Source of the DNA: Umezawaea tangerina
GTDB taxonomy: Bacteria; Actinomycetota; Actinomycetes; Mycobacteriales; Pseudonocardiaceae
Direction of reading: 5' to 3'
DNA length: 64,000 nt
Assembly: GCF_003002815.1 (NCBI RefSeq)
Contig: NZ_PVTF01000002.1
Span: 1-64,000 of the forward strand
Positions 1 to 8,232 of this stretch are shown here, in pieces. A program made the position numbers and the translations under genes. The notes beneath the pieces were generated by a model that was not told the DNA's origin, made no database searches, and was given only the letters and a program-made list of their open reading frames with translations. The number at the start of each line of letters is the position of its first letter. The first letter of the stretch is position 1.

Positions 1-99
1 CCGGCGTCTGCCACACCTGTCGACAACCCGCCCAGGCCACAACCAACCCACAGAAACCCCAGGTCGACAGCACCTAACGAAGCCCTACTAGGACCCACT

Positions 100-129
100 C
101 CCCCGACCGCGGCTCCCTGCGGCCGGGGG
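100..129 (-). terminator. Second hairpin beyond the 180-2807 gene
   Basis: An 11-base arm (100-110) pairs with 119-129 around an 8-base loop, with one A-C mismatch. It lies just past the better hairpin at 141-172, so the two form a tandem terminator for the minus-strand gene. Bases 1-99 show no gene. Confidence 0.5.
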
Positions 130-140
130 TGGGGCGCGCC

Positions 141-172
141 GAGCCGGGTCGGCCCCACGACCGACCCGGCTC
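141..172 (-). terminator. Perfect-stem terminator hairpin
   Basis: GAGCCGGGTCGG (141-152) and its exact complement (161-172) enclose an 8-base loop. The hairpin begins 8 bases past the stop codon of the minus-strand gene at 180-2807, the usual position of an intrinsic terminator in high-GC actinomycetes, where a U tract is often absent. Confidence 0.75.
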
Positions 173-179
173 TGCCGTC

Positions 180-2807
180 CTACTCGCACCTGGCGGGGGT
201 CGGCGGTGCGGCGCTGTCCGCCACACCCGTCCGGTAGATCTCCTTCGGCACGTCGTCCTCCGACCGGAACGCCTTCCTGATGTCGGTGGCGCACAACAGG
301 GACAGCGGCTTGCCCTTGACGACCCCGTCGCCGTCGAAGGTGATCACGCCCGTCACTCCCTGGTGATTCTCCCCGGCCACCTCCCGGATCGTGGAGTGGA
401 GCTGGCCGGGAACGACAAGTCCGGGGTCCCAGGCCCGCTCGCCCCCGTCCTCCAGCCGCTGCGAGGCCTTGTCCCGGACGCCGAGCAGCAGCAGTTGGAC
501 ACCGTCGTAGGCGAGGCCGACCCGTTCACCGACCGGCAGCTTCCCCTCGTCGTCGCACTTGCCCAGGACGGCGCGGACGGCAGCGCGGAAGTCCCTGCGG
601 ACCGGGTCATCCGTCGACCTCAGCCGGTCGCAGAACGCCAACGACCCCTTGGACACGTAGGCCAACCGCAGGTTCTCGGGTGCGAGCTCCCGCAGGGAGG
701 CGTTGGCCATGTAGCGGTTGACGGAGTCGTCGCCGATGACCACCGGCATGTTCCCGCTGCAGTCCTTGGCGAGCTGCTTGGCGAACCCGCCGAACTCGGA
801 GTAGCGGCCACCGAAGAAGACCACGCCGTCCAACTGCCCGTCCTTCGGGCAGACCTCGCCCAGCGACTGGCCGTTCCAGTAGTGCTCCTGGTAGTCCCCA
901 CCCGGAAAAGCCGCTTTCAGGTCCTGGCGGAGCGTGTTGACGTACAGGTCGGTCTCGTCGGCTTCCTTGCCCCCGGCGCCGAAGCTGTAGTAGTTGACAA
1001 GGGACTTCTTCCTGACCACGTCGACGGTGTACTGGCGCACCATCGCGGCCTGGTCGAGGTTGGGCGGGGCGATCTGGAGGTACTGGGTCGACACCGATCC
1101 GACGCCGTCGGCCGACAGCGTCGGCGCGATGACCGGCAGACCCGTCTGCCTCAGGCTCTTCAGCGCGTCCCTCGTCCACGTGCGGCTCTCCACCAGCCCG
1201 ACGACCCCGACCACGGTCGGGTCGTCCCGCTGCAACGACGTCAGCGACCGCGCGACCTTCTCGGCCGACCGCATCTCCAGCCCGGCGTTGGCGACGACCA
1301 CGCGCAGCACCGGCGCGTTCGGGTCGACCGCCGCGTCCAGCTTGGCCTGGTGCTGCGCCACGGCGATGCCTTCGAGCTCTTCGCGTTCGGCGGCGAAGGT
1401 CTCCTCGTCGGGGTTGACCCCCGGTTTGGTCAGCGTGCCCAGGTAGACGACGGTGACCTGCGGCCGCCCGACGTTGCCCTCGGCGATGTCCTTCGCCTCC
1501 TGGTTCTGCTCGAAGATCTTCCCCTGGATCTTGCGGAGGCCCTCGTCGGAGCCGAAGAACTGGCGCGCGTCGTCGCTGTAGCCGACGCACTGCCCGTCCT
1601 CCATCGAGACGTCGACCCGCCCACCGAAGTGCACCGGCGAACAGTCGGAACGCAGCCCTTGCAAGAGCCAGGCGCAACTCGCCAGGACAGGCAGCAACGG
1701 GACCAGGACAAGGGCCGCGCGGTGCACGAGCCACGGCGGACGTCGCGGTTCGATCTCCGGGATCAGCGCGGGGAAGCGCTCCAACCCGCTCAACGCGGGG
1801 ATCCTCACCAGGAAGCGGCCGGACCCGCGCTCACCTCGCGGGAGCTCGCGCCACCGGCGCAGGGCGTCGTCGGCCAAGGCCAGCGGCACGACGTCACCCG
1901 GCGGGAGCTCGACAGGGCAAGTTCCGTCCTCGGCCGTGACGACCAGAAGCGGGTCCGCGGAGTCGGAGTGCTTCCGCACCACGGCGATGAGGCGCAGCAG
2001 GTCAGCGCCGGGTCCGTCGCCGCGCACGTTGTCGACCAGCAGCACCGGGTAGGCGGTGCGCCGCCACGGCCGGATCCTCCACGGCACCCGCCGGTACTGG
2101 TCGCGCAGGTCTTGCAGGAACGCGTGCACCAGCAGCCGTCGCACCTGGTCGGGGTCGCGGTGTCCCTTCGCGTTGTCGGTCAGCCGCAACGCGAACGCCC
2201 AGAAGTCCGACGACTGCCGGGACGCGTACCTCTGCCGCATCAACCAGCGGAACACCCGACCGGGTCCGGGCACACGCCCGCTCACCAGCACCCGGAACAC
2301 GATCGCGGGAACGAACGCGGACACGACCAGCAGCACCAGCCCGGACCAGCCGGTCAACACCGACGCCCCCAGCTTGGGCAGCTCCGACCTCGGCCCCGAC
2401 GCCCTGCGCACCCGCCTCACCAGCTCGGCCCGTCGTTCCCGTTCGGTCCCTTCGAGCTCCGACTGGTTCATCAACCAGTCGAGGAACCAGAAACGCCGGA
2501 ACCTCAACGGATGGCCACGGCCGAACGGTCCGATCACCAGGTCCTCGGCCGCGCTCGACAACAACTCCCGGAGGCCGTCGCCCCCGGCCGCGTCGACCCT
2601 GGCGTGCGGGACCTGGCGCGACTTGGGGGTGCGCAGGCCGTCGAGCAGTGTGCCCAAAGCCGGTGACGCGCCGACCGCGCCCGTCAGGGACACAATCGGT
2701 TGGCCGCGGTCACCGCGCCACCGCGTGGTCAGGACCCCGATCTCCTTGATCAAGTCCGCCAGTGGCTCGACCAGCGAGCCGATCTCGTCCACATCTTGTT
2801 CGGTCAA
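180..2807 (-). CDS. Membrane protein: degenerate NTPase-like half fused to periplasmic-binding-protein-type ligand domain
   Basis: An 875-aa protein. Residues 1-140 and 175-360 form an NTPase-like half: the stretch around 40-50 (LTGAVGASPALG) looks like a P-loop that has lost the GK[ST] lysine, and YPVLLVDN (253-260) looks like a Walker B strand. Hydrophobic segments lie at about 148-172 and 363-384. Cys389 and Cys407 follow the second one, and residues 448-860 resemble type-I ligand-binding domains of branched-chain amino-acid ABC systems. No permease or ATPase gene is adjacent, so a sensor is more likely than a transporter subunit. Topology is puzzling, because the two NTPase motifs flank the first membrane segment. 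Actinomycete proteins of this plan are usually labelled ABC substrate-binding protein, but their role is not established. The start is supported by the AT-richer upstream region. Confidence 0.75.
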   Translation of the reverse strand: MTEQDVDEIGSLVEPLADLIKEIGVLTTRWRGDRGQPIVSLTGAVGASPALGTLLDGLRTPKSRQVPHARVDAAGGDGLRELLSSAAEDLVIGPFGRGHPLRFRRFWFLDWLMNQSELEGTERERRAELVRRVRRASGPRSELPKLGASVLTGWSGLVLLVVSAFVPAIVFRVLVSGRVPGPGRVFRWLMRQRYASRQSSDFWAFALRLTDNAKGHRDPDQVRRLLVHAFLQDLRDQYRRVPWRIRPWRRTAYPVLLVDNVRGDGPGADLLRLIAVVRKHSDSADPLLVVTAEDGTCPVELPPGDVVPLALADDALRRWRELPRGERGSGRFLVRIPALSGLERFPALIPEIEPRRPPWLVHRAALVLVPLLPVLASCAWLLQGLRSDCSPVHFGGRVDVSMEDGQCVGYSDDARQFFGSDEGLRKIQGKIFEQNQEAKDIAEGNVGRPQVTVVYLGTLTKPGVNPDEETFAAEREELEGIAVAQHQAKLDAAVDPNAPVLRVVVANAGLEMRSAEKVARSLTSLQRDDPTVVGVVGLVESRTWTRDALKSLRQTGLPVIAPTLSADGVGSVSTQYLQIAPPNLDQAAMVRQYTVDVVRKKSLVNYYSFGAGGKEADETDLYVNTLRQDLKAAFPGGDYQEHYWNGQSLGEVCPKDGQLDGVVFFGGRYSEFGGFAKQLAKDCSGNMPVVIGDDSVNRYMANASLRELAPENLRLAYVSKGSLAFCDRLRSTDDPVRRDFRAAVRAVLGKCDDEGKLPVGERVGLAYDGVQLLLLGVRDKASQRLEDGGERAWDPGLVVPGQLHSTIREVAGENHQGVTGVITFDGDGVVKGKPLSLLCATDIRKAFRSEDDVPKEIYRTGVADSAAPPTPARCE

Positions 2808-2856
2808 CTGTCCACCATCGCCTCAACGCGGACGAAAGATCCGCGGTATTGGTAGT

Positions 2857-2872
2857 ACCGCATTTGTGCGGT
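2857..2872. promoter_or_regulatory. Palindromic site, copy 1
   Basis: ACCGCA-TTTG-TGCGGT has perfect 6-bp arms and lies 50 bp upstream of the 180-2807 gene. A second copy differing at 2 of 15 positions is at 2972-2986. The binding protein is unknown. Confidence 0.45.
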
Positions 2873-2971
2873 GTCGTTCTCTGGATGGGAAACGACATGG
2901 AACCATTTGAGGACGAATGCAGACAAGATTTCTCATTTACACCAATGGGTGAATTGAACGATGATCTAAAG

Positions 2972-2986
2972 CCGCAATCGTGCGGT
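2972..2986. promoter_or_regulatory. Palindromic site, copy 2
   Basis: CCGCA-ATCG-TGCGGT matches the site at 2858-2872 in 13 of 15 bases, 114 bp away. Both sit in the 221-bp AT-richer gap (2808-3028) that holds no gene I can support. Confidence 0.4.
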
Positions 2987-3028
2987 CTTCCGAATGGTGA
3001 ACGACAATACGATCGGCATCAGGCCACC

Positions 3029-4033
3029 CTAAGCCCCCGCCCCCGCCAACAGCTCCAGGTGCTCCACCCCCAACTCCACCCCCAACGCGGGCAGGAACGC
3101 CTCGAACTGCCCCCAAGTCCGCGTCCCGGCGATCGGGATCACCCGCGGTGACCGCTGGTGCAGCAGCCACGCCAAGGCGACCTGGTTGCCGGTCACCCCG
3201 AGGTCGGCGGCGACCTTCCCGACGGCGGCGAGGCGGGCCTCGGAGTCGGGGCCTGTGTAGGTGGTCCACATGCCGTGGCGTGCACGCCTGGCCGGGTCGT
3301 CGTAGATGCCCTGGAGGATCGGGGAGTAGGCGACCAGGGACAGGTCGTCGTGGTGGGTCAGGTAGTCCAGCAGTTCCGGGCCAGCGATGCCCGTGCGGTC
3401 GACGCCCGGAGCGGGGCGGAGGTAGGAGTGCTGCTGCTGGACCGCGACGGGGGCCGCCCAGCCGTGGCGGTCGGCGAGCTGCCGGATCCGTTCCAGCCGC
3501 CAGGTCCGCACGTTGCTCCAGCCGATGTAGCGGACCTTGCCCGCGCGCACGATCCCGTCCAACGCCTCCAGGGTCTCCTCCAGCGGTGTGGTCAGGTCGT
3601 CGACGTGGACGTAGTAGAGGTCGACGTGGTCGGTGCCGAGCCTGCGCAGGCTCGCGTCGATGCCGTGGCGGACGACGTCGGCGCCGGTGCCCTCGAAGTG
3701 CCGCGCCGCGACGTCCCAGTCGGCCTTGCCGTCGACGAGCGCGGCGGGGACGTCGGTGACGATGCCGCCGACCTTGGTGGCCAGGAAGACGCGGTCGCGG
3801 TGGCCGGTGCGGGCGAGCCAGCGGCCGAGCAGCTCCTCGCTGTCGCCGCCCGCGCCGCCGGAGTGCCACCAGCAGTAGCAGTTGGCGGTGTCGAGGAAGT
3901 CGCCGCCGGCGTCCAGGAACGAGTCGAGCATCCGGTACGAGGTGGGCTCGTCGGTGTAGGTGCCCATCAGCATGCAGCCCAGCGCGACCTGGCCGACGGT
4001 CGTGCCGGTGCGCCCGAGTTCGGTTCGCTTCAT
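3029..4033 (-). CDS. Aldo/keto reductase
   Basis: A 334-aa NAD(P)H-dependent oxidoreductase of the AKR superfamily, a cytosolic TIM barrel. The catalytic tetrad is visible: Asp and Tyr in FLDTANCY, Lys in FLATKVGG and His in YYVHVDD. The C-terminal part (PIAGTRTWGQ) carries the usual cofactor-binding residues. I start at the ATG reading MKRTELGRTG, because the 23 codons upstream in frame have no family similarity and run into the divergent gene. Only 49 bp separate it from the divergent MocR regulator, which probably controls it. The substrate is unknown; a pyridoxal or other aldehyde substrate is possible given a PLP-binding regulator. Confidence 0.88.
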   Translation of the reverse strand: MKRTELGRTGTTVGQVALGCMLMGTYTDEPTSYRMLDSFLDAGGDFLDTANCYCWWHSGGAGGDSEELLGRWLARTGHRDRVFLATKVGGIVTDVPAALVDGKADWDVAARHFEGTGADVVRHGIDASLRRLGTDHVDLYYVHVDDLTTPLEETLEALDGIVRAGKVRYIGWSNVRTWRLERIRQLADRHGWAAPVAVQQQHSYLRPAPGVDRTGIAGPELLDYLTHHDDLSLVAYSPILQGIYDDPARRARHGMWTTYTGPDSEARLAAVGKVAADLGVTGNQVALAWLLHQRSPRVIPIAGTRTWGQFEAFLPALGVELGVEHLELLAGAGA

Positions 4034-4082
4034 CACGGGTTCCACGGTAGGGCGGATCGGTCCGGTGCTACGGTCCGTTTCC

Positions 4083-5468
4083 GTGCCGGAATCGCAGACC
4101 AATCTGGGTTGGGACGTGCTGCTGGACCTGTCCGGTCCGGGTGGCGGCGCCCGGCACGAGCGGCTGGCCAGGGCGTTGCGGGCGGTGATCCGGGACGGGG
4201 TGCTGCCGGTCGGGACGGCGCTGCCGCCCAGCCGGAAGCTGGCGGCCGACCTGGGGTGTTCGCGGTGGCTGGTGACGCAGGCGTACGCGCAGCTGGTCGC
4301 GGAGGGCTACCTGGAGGCGCGGACCGGGGCGGCGACGCGGGTGTCGTGGTCGCCGGAGGGGCACGAGCGGGAGCCTCGCGCGGCACGGGTCGCCGCGTCG
4401 GCGCCGCGCTACGACCTGGCCCCCGGTGTGCCCGACCTGCGCGCGTTCCCGCGGCGGAGGTGGGCCGAGGCGCTGCGGCACGCGCTGACCACGATGCCGC
4501 ACACCGACCTCGGGGTGCCGCCGCGCGCCGGGCATCCCCGGTTGCGGGCGGTGCTGGCCGAGTACCTGCGGCGGTGCCGGGGCGCGTCGGCCGCGCCGCG
4601 GGACGTCACCGTCACCGCGGGTGTCACGGCGGGTGTGACGCAGGTGTGCCGGGCGTTGGAGGCCAGGGGCGTCACCGCCGTGGCCGTCGAGGACCCGTGC
4701 TGGGGGCGCACCCGCGACGCGGTCGCGGCGGCCGGGTTGGCGGTGGTGCCGGTGCCCGTGGACGAGGACGGGGTGCGGGTCGACCTGCTGGGCGGGGTGC
4801 GCGCGGTGGTCGTGACGCCCGCGCACCAGTTCCCGACCGGCACGGTGCTCGCCCCCGCCCGGCGGGCGGCTCTCGTGGCGTGGGCGCGGGACGTGGACGG
4901 GCTGGTGCTGGAGGACGACTACGACGCGGAGTTCCGCTACGACCGGCGTCCGGTCGGCGCGGTGCAGGGCATGGCGCCCGGCCACGTGGCGCTGTTCGGG
5001 TCGGTGAGCAAGACGCTGAGCCCCGCGCTGGGGATCGGCTGGCACGTGCTGCCGCCCGCCTGGGCGGAGGCCTGCCGCGCGGCGAACCCGGCCGCGGCGA
5101 CGCCGCCGGTGGTCGACCAGCTCGCGCTCGCCGCGTTCGTCGAGCAGGGCGGGTACGACCGCCACCTGCGGGCGGCCCGGCTGCGCTACCGGGCCCGGCG
5201 GGACGCGGTGGTGGCGGCGCTGGCCGAGCACCTGCCGGACTCGCGGACCACCGGGGTGGCCGCGGGTCTGCACCTGCTGCTGCACCTCGCCGGTGCGGTG
5301 GACACCGCGGCGCTGGTCCGCCGTGCCGAGGCACGGGGCCTGCACCTGGTGGACCTCGCGACCTACCTCGACACCCCGCCGGAGGAGCCGACGCTCGTCC
5401 TGGGCTACGGCGACCTCGCCGACAACGCGGTCGTGCCCGCCATCGCCCTGCTCGCCTCGCTCCTGTGA
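4083..5468 (+). CDS. MocR-type (GntR-aminotransferase) regulator
   Basis: A 461-aa transcription factor of the MocR/PdxR/GabR group. A GntR winged helix (about residues 15-80, LPPSRKLAADLGCSRWLVTQ) is followed by a fold-type-I aminotransferase domain (about 110-455). The PLP lysine is in SVSKTLSPALG and the cofactor Asp in LEDDYDAEFRY. Such proteins sense PLP or a PLP-amino acid adduct and usually act on the divergent gene, here the aldo/keto reductase. The chosen GTG start gives the family N-terminus ESQTNLGWDVLLDLS; a GTG at 4065 is the alternative. No pdxS/pdxT or gabT genes are nearby, so the effector is unclear. Confidence 0.85.
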   Translation: MPESQTNLGWDVLLDLSGPGGGARHERLARALRAVIRDGVLPVGTALPPSRKLAADLGCSRWLVTQAYAQLVAEGYLEARTGAATRVSWSPEGHEREPRAARVAASAPRYDLAPGVPDLRAFPRRRWAEALRHALTTMPHTDLGVPPRAGHPRLRAVLAEYLRRCRGASAAPRDVTVTAGVTAGVTQVCRALEARGVTAVAVEDPCWGRTRDAVAAAGLAVVPVPVDEDGVRVDLLGGVRAVVVTPAHQFPTGTVLAPARRAALVAWARDVDGLVLEDDYDAEFRYDRRPVGAVQGMAPGHVALFGSVSKTLSPALGIGWHVLPPAWAEACRAANPAAATPPVVDQLALAAFVEQGGYDRHLRAARLRYRARRDAVVAALAEHLPDSRTTGVAAGLHLLLHLAGAVDTAALVRRAEARGLHLVDLATYLDTPPEEPTLVLGYGDLADNAVVPAIALLASLL

Positions 5469-5547
5469 CGCCGGTCACCTGGCTTCACGTCTCCCCCAGC
5501 TGCCTCGTCCCGTGTTCGTCGGCAGGACGCGAGGGAAGGACGGGGCG

Positions 5548-6696
5548 ATGCGCCGGATCGTGGTTCTCGGAGCGGGGTACGCGGGCTTGATGACGGCGGT
5601 GGTGCTGGCGGCGCGCACGAGGCGGCGCGCGGACGTGCGGATCACGCTCGTCAACGCGACCGGGCGGTTCACCGAACGGCTGCGGCTGCACCAGACCGCC
5701 ACCGGGCAGCAGACCGCGCGGCTGCGCGTGCCGGACCTGCTGGAGGGCACCGGTGTCGAGTTCGTGCGCGGCCGGGTCACCGGGATCGACGCGGCGGCGC
5801 GCACCGTGCGCGTGGACGGCGAGCGGGTGCTGCCCTACGACACGCTGGTCTACGCGCTCGGCGCGGTCGCCGACCCGGCGGGCGTGCCCGGCGTCGAGGA
5901 CCACGCGCACACCCTGGACAGCGCGCGGGACGCCGAGCTGCTGGCGGACCGGCTGGGCGCGGGGACGGTCGTGGTGTGCGGCAGCGGGCTGACCGGGGTG
6001 GAGGCGGCGGCCGAGATCGCCGAGCGGCACCCGGAGGCGGACGTCGTGCTCCTCGGCCGGGACGAGCCGGGATCCTCGTTGGGGCGCAAGGCGAAGGCGC
6101 ACGTGGCCGCAGCGCTGGACCGGCTCGGCGTGCGGGTGCTCAGCGGCGTCGAGGTCGTCAAGGTGCTGCCGGACTCGGTCGAGCTGGCCGACGGCGGCGA
6201 CGTGCGGGCGGACGTGGTGCTGTGGACCAGCGGGGTGCGGGTGTCGCCGCTGGCGGCGGCCGCCGGGCTGGAGGTCGACGGACGCGGCCGGATCGTCACG
6301 GACGCCGCGCTGCGGTCGGTGTCGCACCCGGAGGTCTACGCCGTCGGGGACGCGGCGGCGGTCCGGCAGGCGTTCGGCGTCCTGCACGGCACCTGCCAGA
6401 GCGGCATGCCGACCGGCGTGCACGCCGCCGGGTCCATCGTGCGCGAGCTGACTGGCAAGCGGCTCGAGGACTTCCGGTTCGGCTACTACCACGCGCCGGT
6501 GAGCCTGGGCCGCCACGACGCCGTCGTGCAGTTCACCAGACCCGACGGCGAGCCGCGGAGGTCGGCGCTGACCGGGCGGATCGCGGTCTGGTACAAGGAG
6601 ACCGTGAGCGGATCGCCGTGGCCGACCTACCGGCGGCTGAGGACCTTCCCCGGCATGGGGTCGGTCTGGCCGCGCGGCGGCCGGTACACCCGATGA
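5548..6696 (+). CDS. FAD-dependent NAD(P)H oxidoreductase (NDH-2-like)
   Basis: A 382-aa pyridine-nucleotide-disulfide-type flavoprotein. The N-terminal dinucleotide fold (VVLGAGYAGL) binds FAD, a second one at about residues 140-165 (VVVCGSGLTGVEAA) binds NAD(P)H, and VYAVGDAAAV is the C-terminal FAD motif. It resembles type-II NADH dehydrogenases, although no membrane anchor is evident. The ATG follows AAGGA. The stop overlaps the start of the next gene by 4 bases (ATGA), so the two are translationally coupled. An oxidoreductase beside an ECF41 sigma factor is the classic arrangement in which the flavoprotein gene is the sigma factor's own target. Confidence 0.85.
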   Translation: MRRIVVLGAGYAGLMTAVVLAARTRRRADVRITLVNATGRFTERLRLHQTATGQQTARLRVPDLLEGTGVEFVRGRVTGIDAAARTVRVDGERVLPYDTLVYALGAVADPAGVPGVEDHAHTLDSARDAELLADRLGAGTVVVCGSGLTGVEAAAEIAERHPEADVVLLGRDEPGSSLGRKAKAHVAAALDRLGVRVLSGVEVVKVLPDSVELADGGDVRADVVLWTSGVRVSPLAAAAGLEVDGRGRIVTDAALRSVSHPEVYAVGDAAAVRQAFGVLHGTCQSGMPTGVHAAGSIVRELTGKRLEDFRFGYYHAPVSLGRHDAVVQFTRPDGEPRRSALTGRIAVWYKETVSGSPWPTYRRLRTFPGMGSVWPRGGRYTR

Positions 6697-7589
6697 CCGA
6701 CGACGCCTTCGCCGACCACCGCGACCTGCTGTTCTCGGTGGCCTACCGGATCCTCGGCTCCGCGGCCGACGCCGAGGACGCGGTGCAGGACACCTGGCTC
6801 AGGTGGACGGCCGCCGACCGCTCGCGGGTGGCCGACCCGAAGGCCTACCTCGCGCGGATCGTGTCCAACGTGGCCGTGGACCGGCTGCGGTCGGCGAGCG
6901 CCCGCCGGGAGGTCTACGCGGGACCGTGGCTGCCGGAGCCGATCCTCACCGGCGTCGACGACCCGGAGGCCGCGGAGTCGGTGTCGGTGGCGCTGCTCGT
7001 GGTGCTGGAGGCGCTGACCCCGTTGGAGCGCGCGGTGTTCGTGCTCAAGGAGGCGTTCGGGTTCGGCTACGCCGAGATCGCCGACGCCGTCGCGCGCTCC
7101 GAGGACACCGTGCGCCAGGCCGCGCACCGGGCCCGCGGTCACGTGCGCGCGCGGCGGCCGCGCTTCCCCGCCGACCGGGCGCGGCAGCGGCAGGTGACCG
7201 AGCGGTTCTTCGCCGCCGCCACCGGGGGTGACATCAACGCGTTGATGGACCTGCTCGCGCCGGACGTGGCGCTGTGGACCGACGGCGGGGGCAAGGTGCG
7301 GCAGGCCATGCGCCCGGTGGTCGGCGCGGCCAGGGTCGCCGCGTGGTTCGCGGGCGTCGCCACCCGGCCCTACGAGGGCGTCGCCATCGCCGACATCTCC
7401 GCCGAGGTGGTCGAGCTCAACGGGAGCCCCGGCGTCGTGTTCACCGGCGCGGGCCGGGTGATCGGCACGCTCACCCTCGACCTCGACGACCGCGGGCTGA
7501 TCGCCGCCGTGCACAACGTCGCCAACCCGGACAAGCTCCGCGCCGTAGCCACCGGCACCGTCCACCCCGTCGGGCTCGACCTCAGGTGA
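6693..7589 (+). CDS. ECF sigma factor of the ECF41 family with SnoaL-like regulatory extension
   Basis: A 298-aa sigma factor. Region 2 spans about residues 10-75 (AEDAVQDTWLRW) and region 4 about 105-155 (FGYAEIADAVARSEDTVRQ). A SnoaL-like extension follows (165-285) with the two ECF41 signatures: DGGGK at 197-201 and NPDKL at 278-282. In that family the extension replaces an anti-sigma factor, acting both as activator and as brake, and the target is a neighbouring carboxymuconolactone decarboxylase, oxidoreductase or epimerase gene. Here the neighbour is the overlapping flavoprotein. Its 3' end overlaps the convergent response-regulator gene by 8 bp. Confidence 0.92.
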   Translation: MTDDAFADHRDLLFSVAYRILGSAADAEDAVQDTWLRWTAADRSRVADPKAYLARIVSNVAVDRLRSASARREVYAGPWLPEPILTGVDDPEAAESVSVALLVVLEALTPLERAVFVLKEAFGFGYAEIADAVARSEDTVRQAAHRARGHVRARRPRFPADRARQRQVTERFFAAATGGDINALMDLLAPDVALWTDGGGKVRQAMRPVVGAARVAAWFAGVATRPYEGVAIADISAEVVELNGSPGVVFTGAGRVIGTLTLDLDDRGLIAAVHNVANPDKLRAVATGTVHPVGLDLR

Positions 7590-8232
7590 GCAGCCGGTTG
7601 CGCCACGCCCAGATGGCGATCTCGGTGCGGTTGCGCGCCTCCAGCTTGCCCTGCACGCTCGCCAGGTGCGTCTTGACCGTGGACAGGGAGATCCGCAGCT
7701 CCGCGCTGATCTCCGCGTTCGTCCGTCCTCTCGCGACGGCCAGCACGACGTCCAGCTCCCTGGACGTCAACGGGACGTCCGGCCGCACGAGGGACCTGTT
7801 CGGGTCGCTGGTGAAGTGCGCCAGCAGCCGGACGGTGACCGACGGCGACACCATCGACTCGCCCTTGGCCGCCGCGTGCACCGCCTCCACCAGCAGCCGG
7901 GGACCCGCGTCCTTGAGCAGGAACCCGCACGCGCCCGCGAGGAGGGCGGCGTAGACGTTCTCGTCCACGTCGTAGGTCGTCACCACGACCACCCGCAACG
8001 GGTCGGCGACGGTGGGACCCGCGAGCAGCTCGGTGGCGCGGATGCCGTCGAGCTTGGGCATCCGGATGTCCATCAGGGTCACGTCGGGCCGGAAGCGCTG
8101 GGCCAGCCGCACCGCCGACTCGCCGTCCGCGGCCTCGCTGATGACCTCGATCTCCGGGTCGGCGTTGAGGATGAGCCGGAAACCGGTGCGCACCAGCGTC
8201 TGGTCGTCGGCGATCAGCACCCGGATCGGCAT
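7582..8232 (-). CDS. NarL/LuxR-family response regulator
   Basis: A 216-aa two-component regulator. The receiver domain (1-120) keeps the acidic pair (ADD), phospho-acceptor Asp55 (LMDIRMP), the Thr in VVVTTY and the Lys in FLLKD. A LuxR-type helix-turn-helix follows (about 150-210, LTSRELDVVLAVARGRTNAEIS). Its start overlaps the stop of the histidine kinase by 1 base, so this is the kinase's cognate partner. It is convergent with, and overlaps, the ECF41 gene. Target genes cannot be read from the sequence. Confidence 0.92.
   Translation of the reverse strand: MPIRVLIADDQTLVRTGFRLILNADPEIEVISEAADGESAVRLAQRFRPDVTLMDIRMPKLDGIRATELLAGPTVADPLRVVVVTTYDVDENVYAALLAGACGFLLKDAGPRLLVEAVHAAAKGESMVSPSVTVRLLAHFTSDPNRSLVRPDVPLTSRELDVVLAVARGRTNAEISAELRISLSTVKTHLASVQGKLEARNRTEIAIWAWRNRLLT

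Noticed and set aside
129-2666. Long plus-strand open frame (845 codons)
   Set aside because: It is antisense to the 875-aa sensor gene and has the Arg/Gln/Pro/His-rich composition of a shadow frame in GC-rich DNA. The minus-strand frame has domains and a terminator.
2890-3028. Small gene starting MGNDMEPFEDE in the gap before the sensor gene
   Set aside because: The frame runs on into the aldo/keto reductase antisense strand without a plausible end and crosses the paired palindromes. Treated as promoter DNA.
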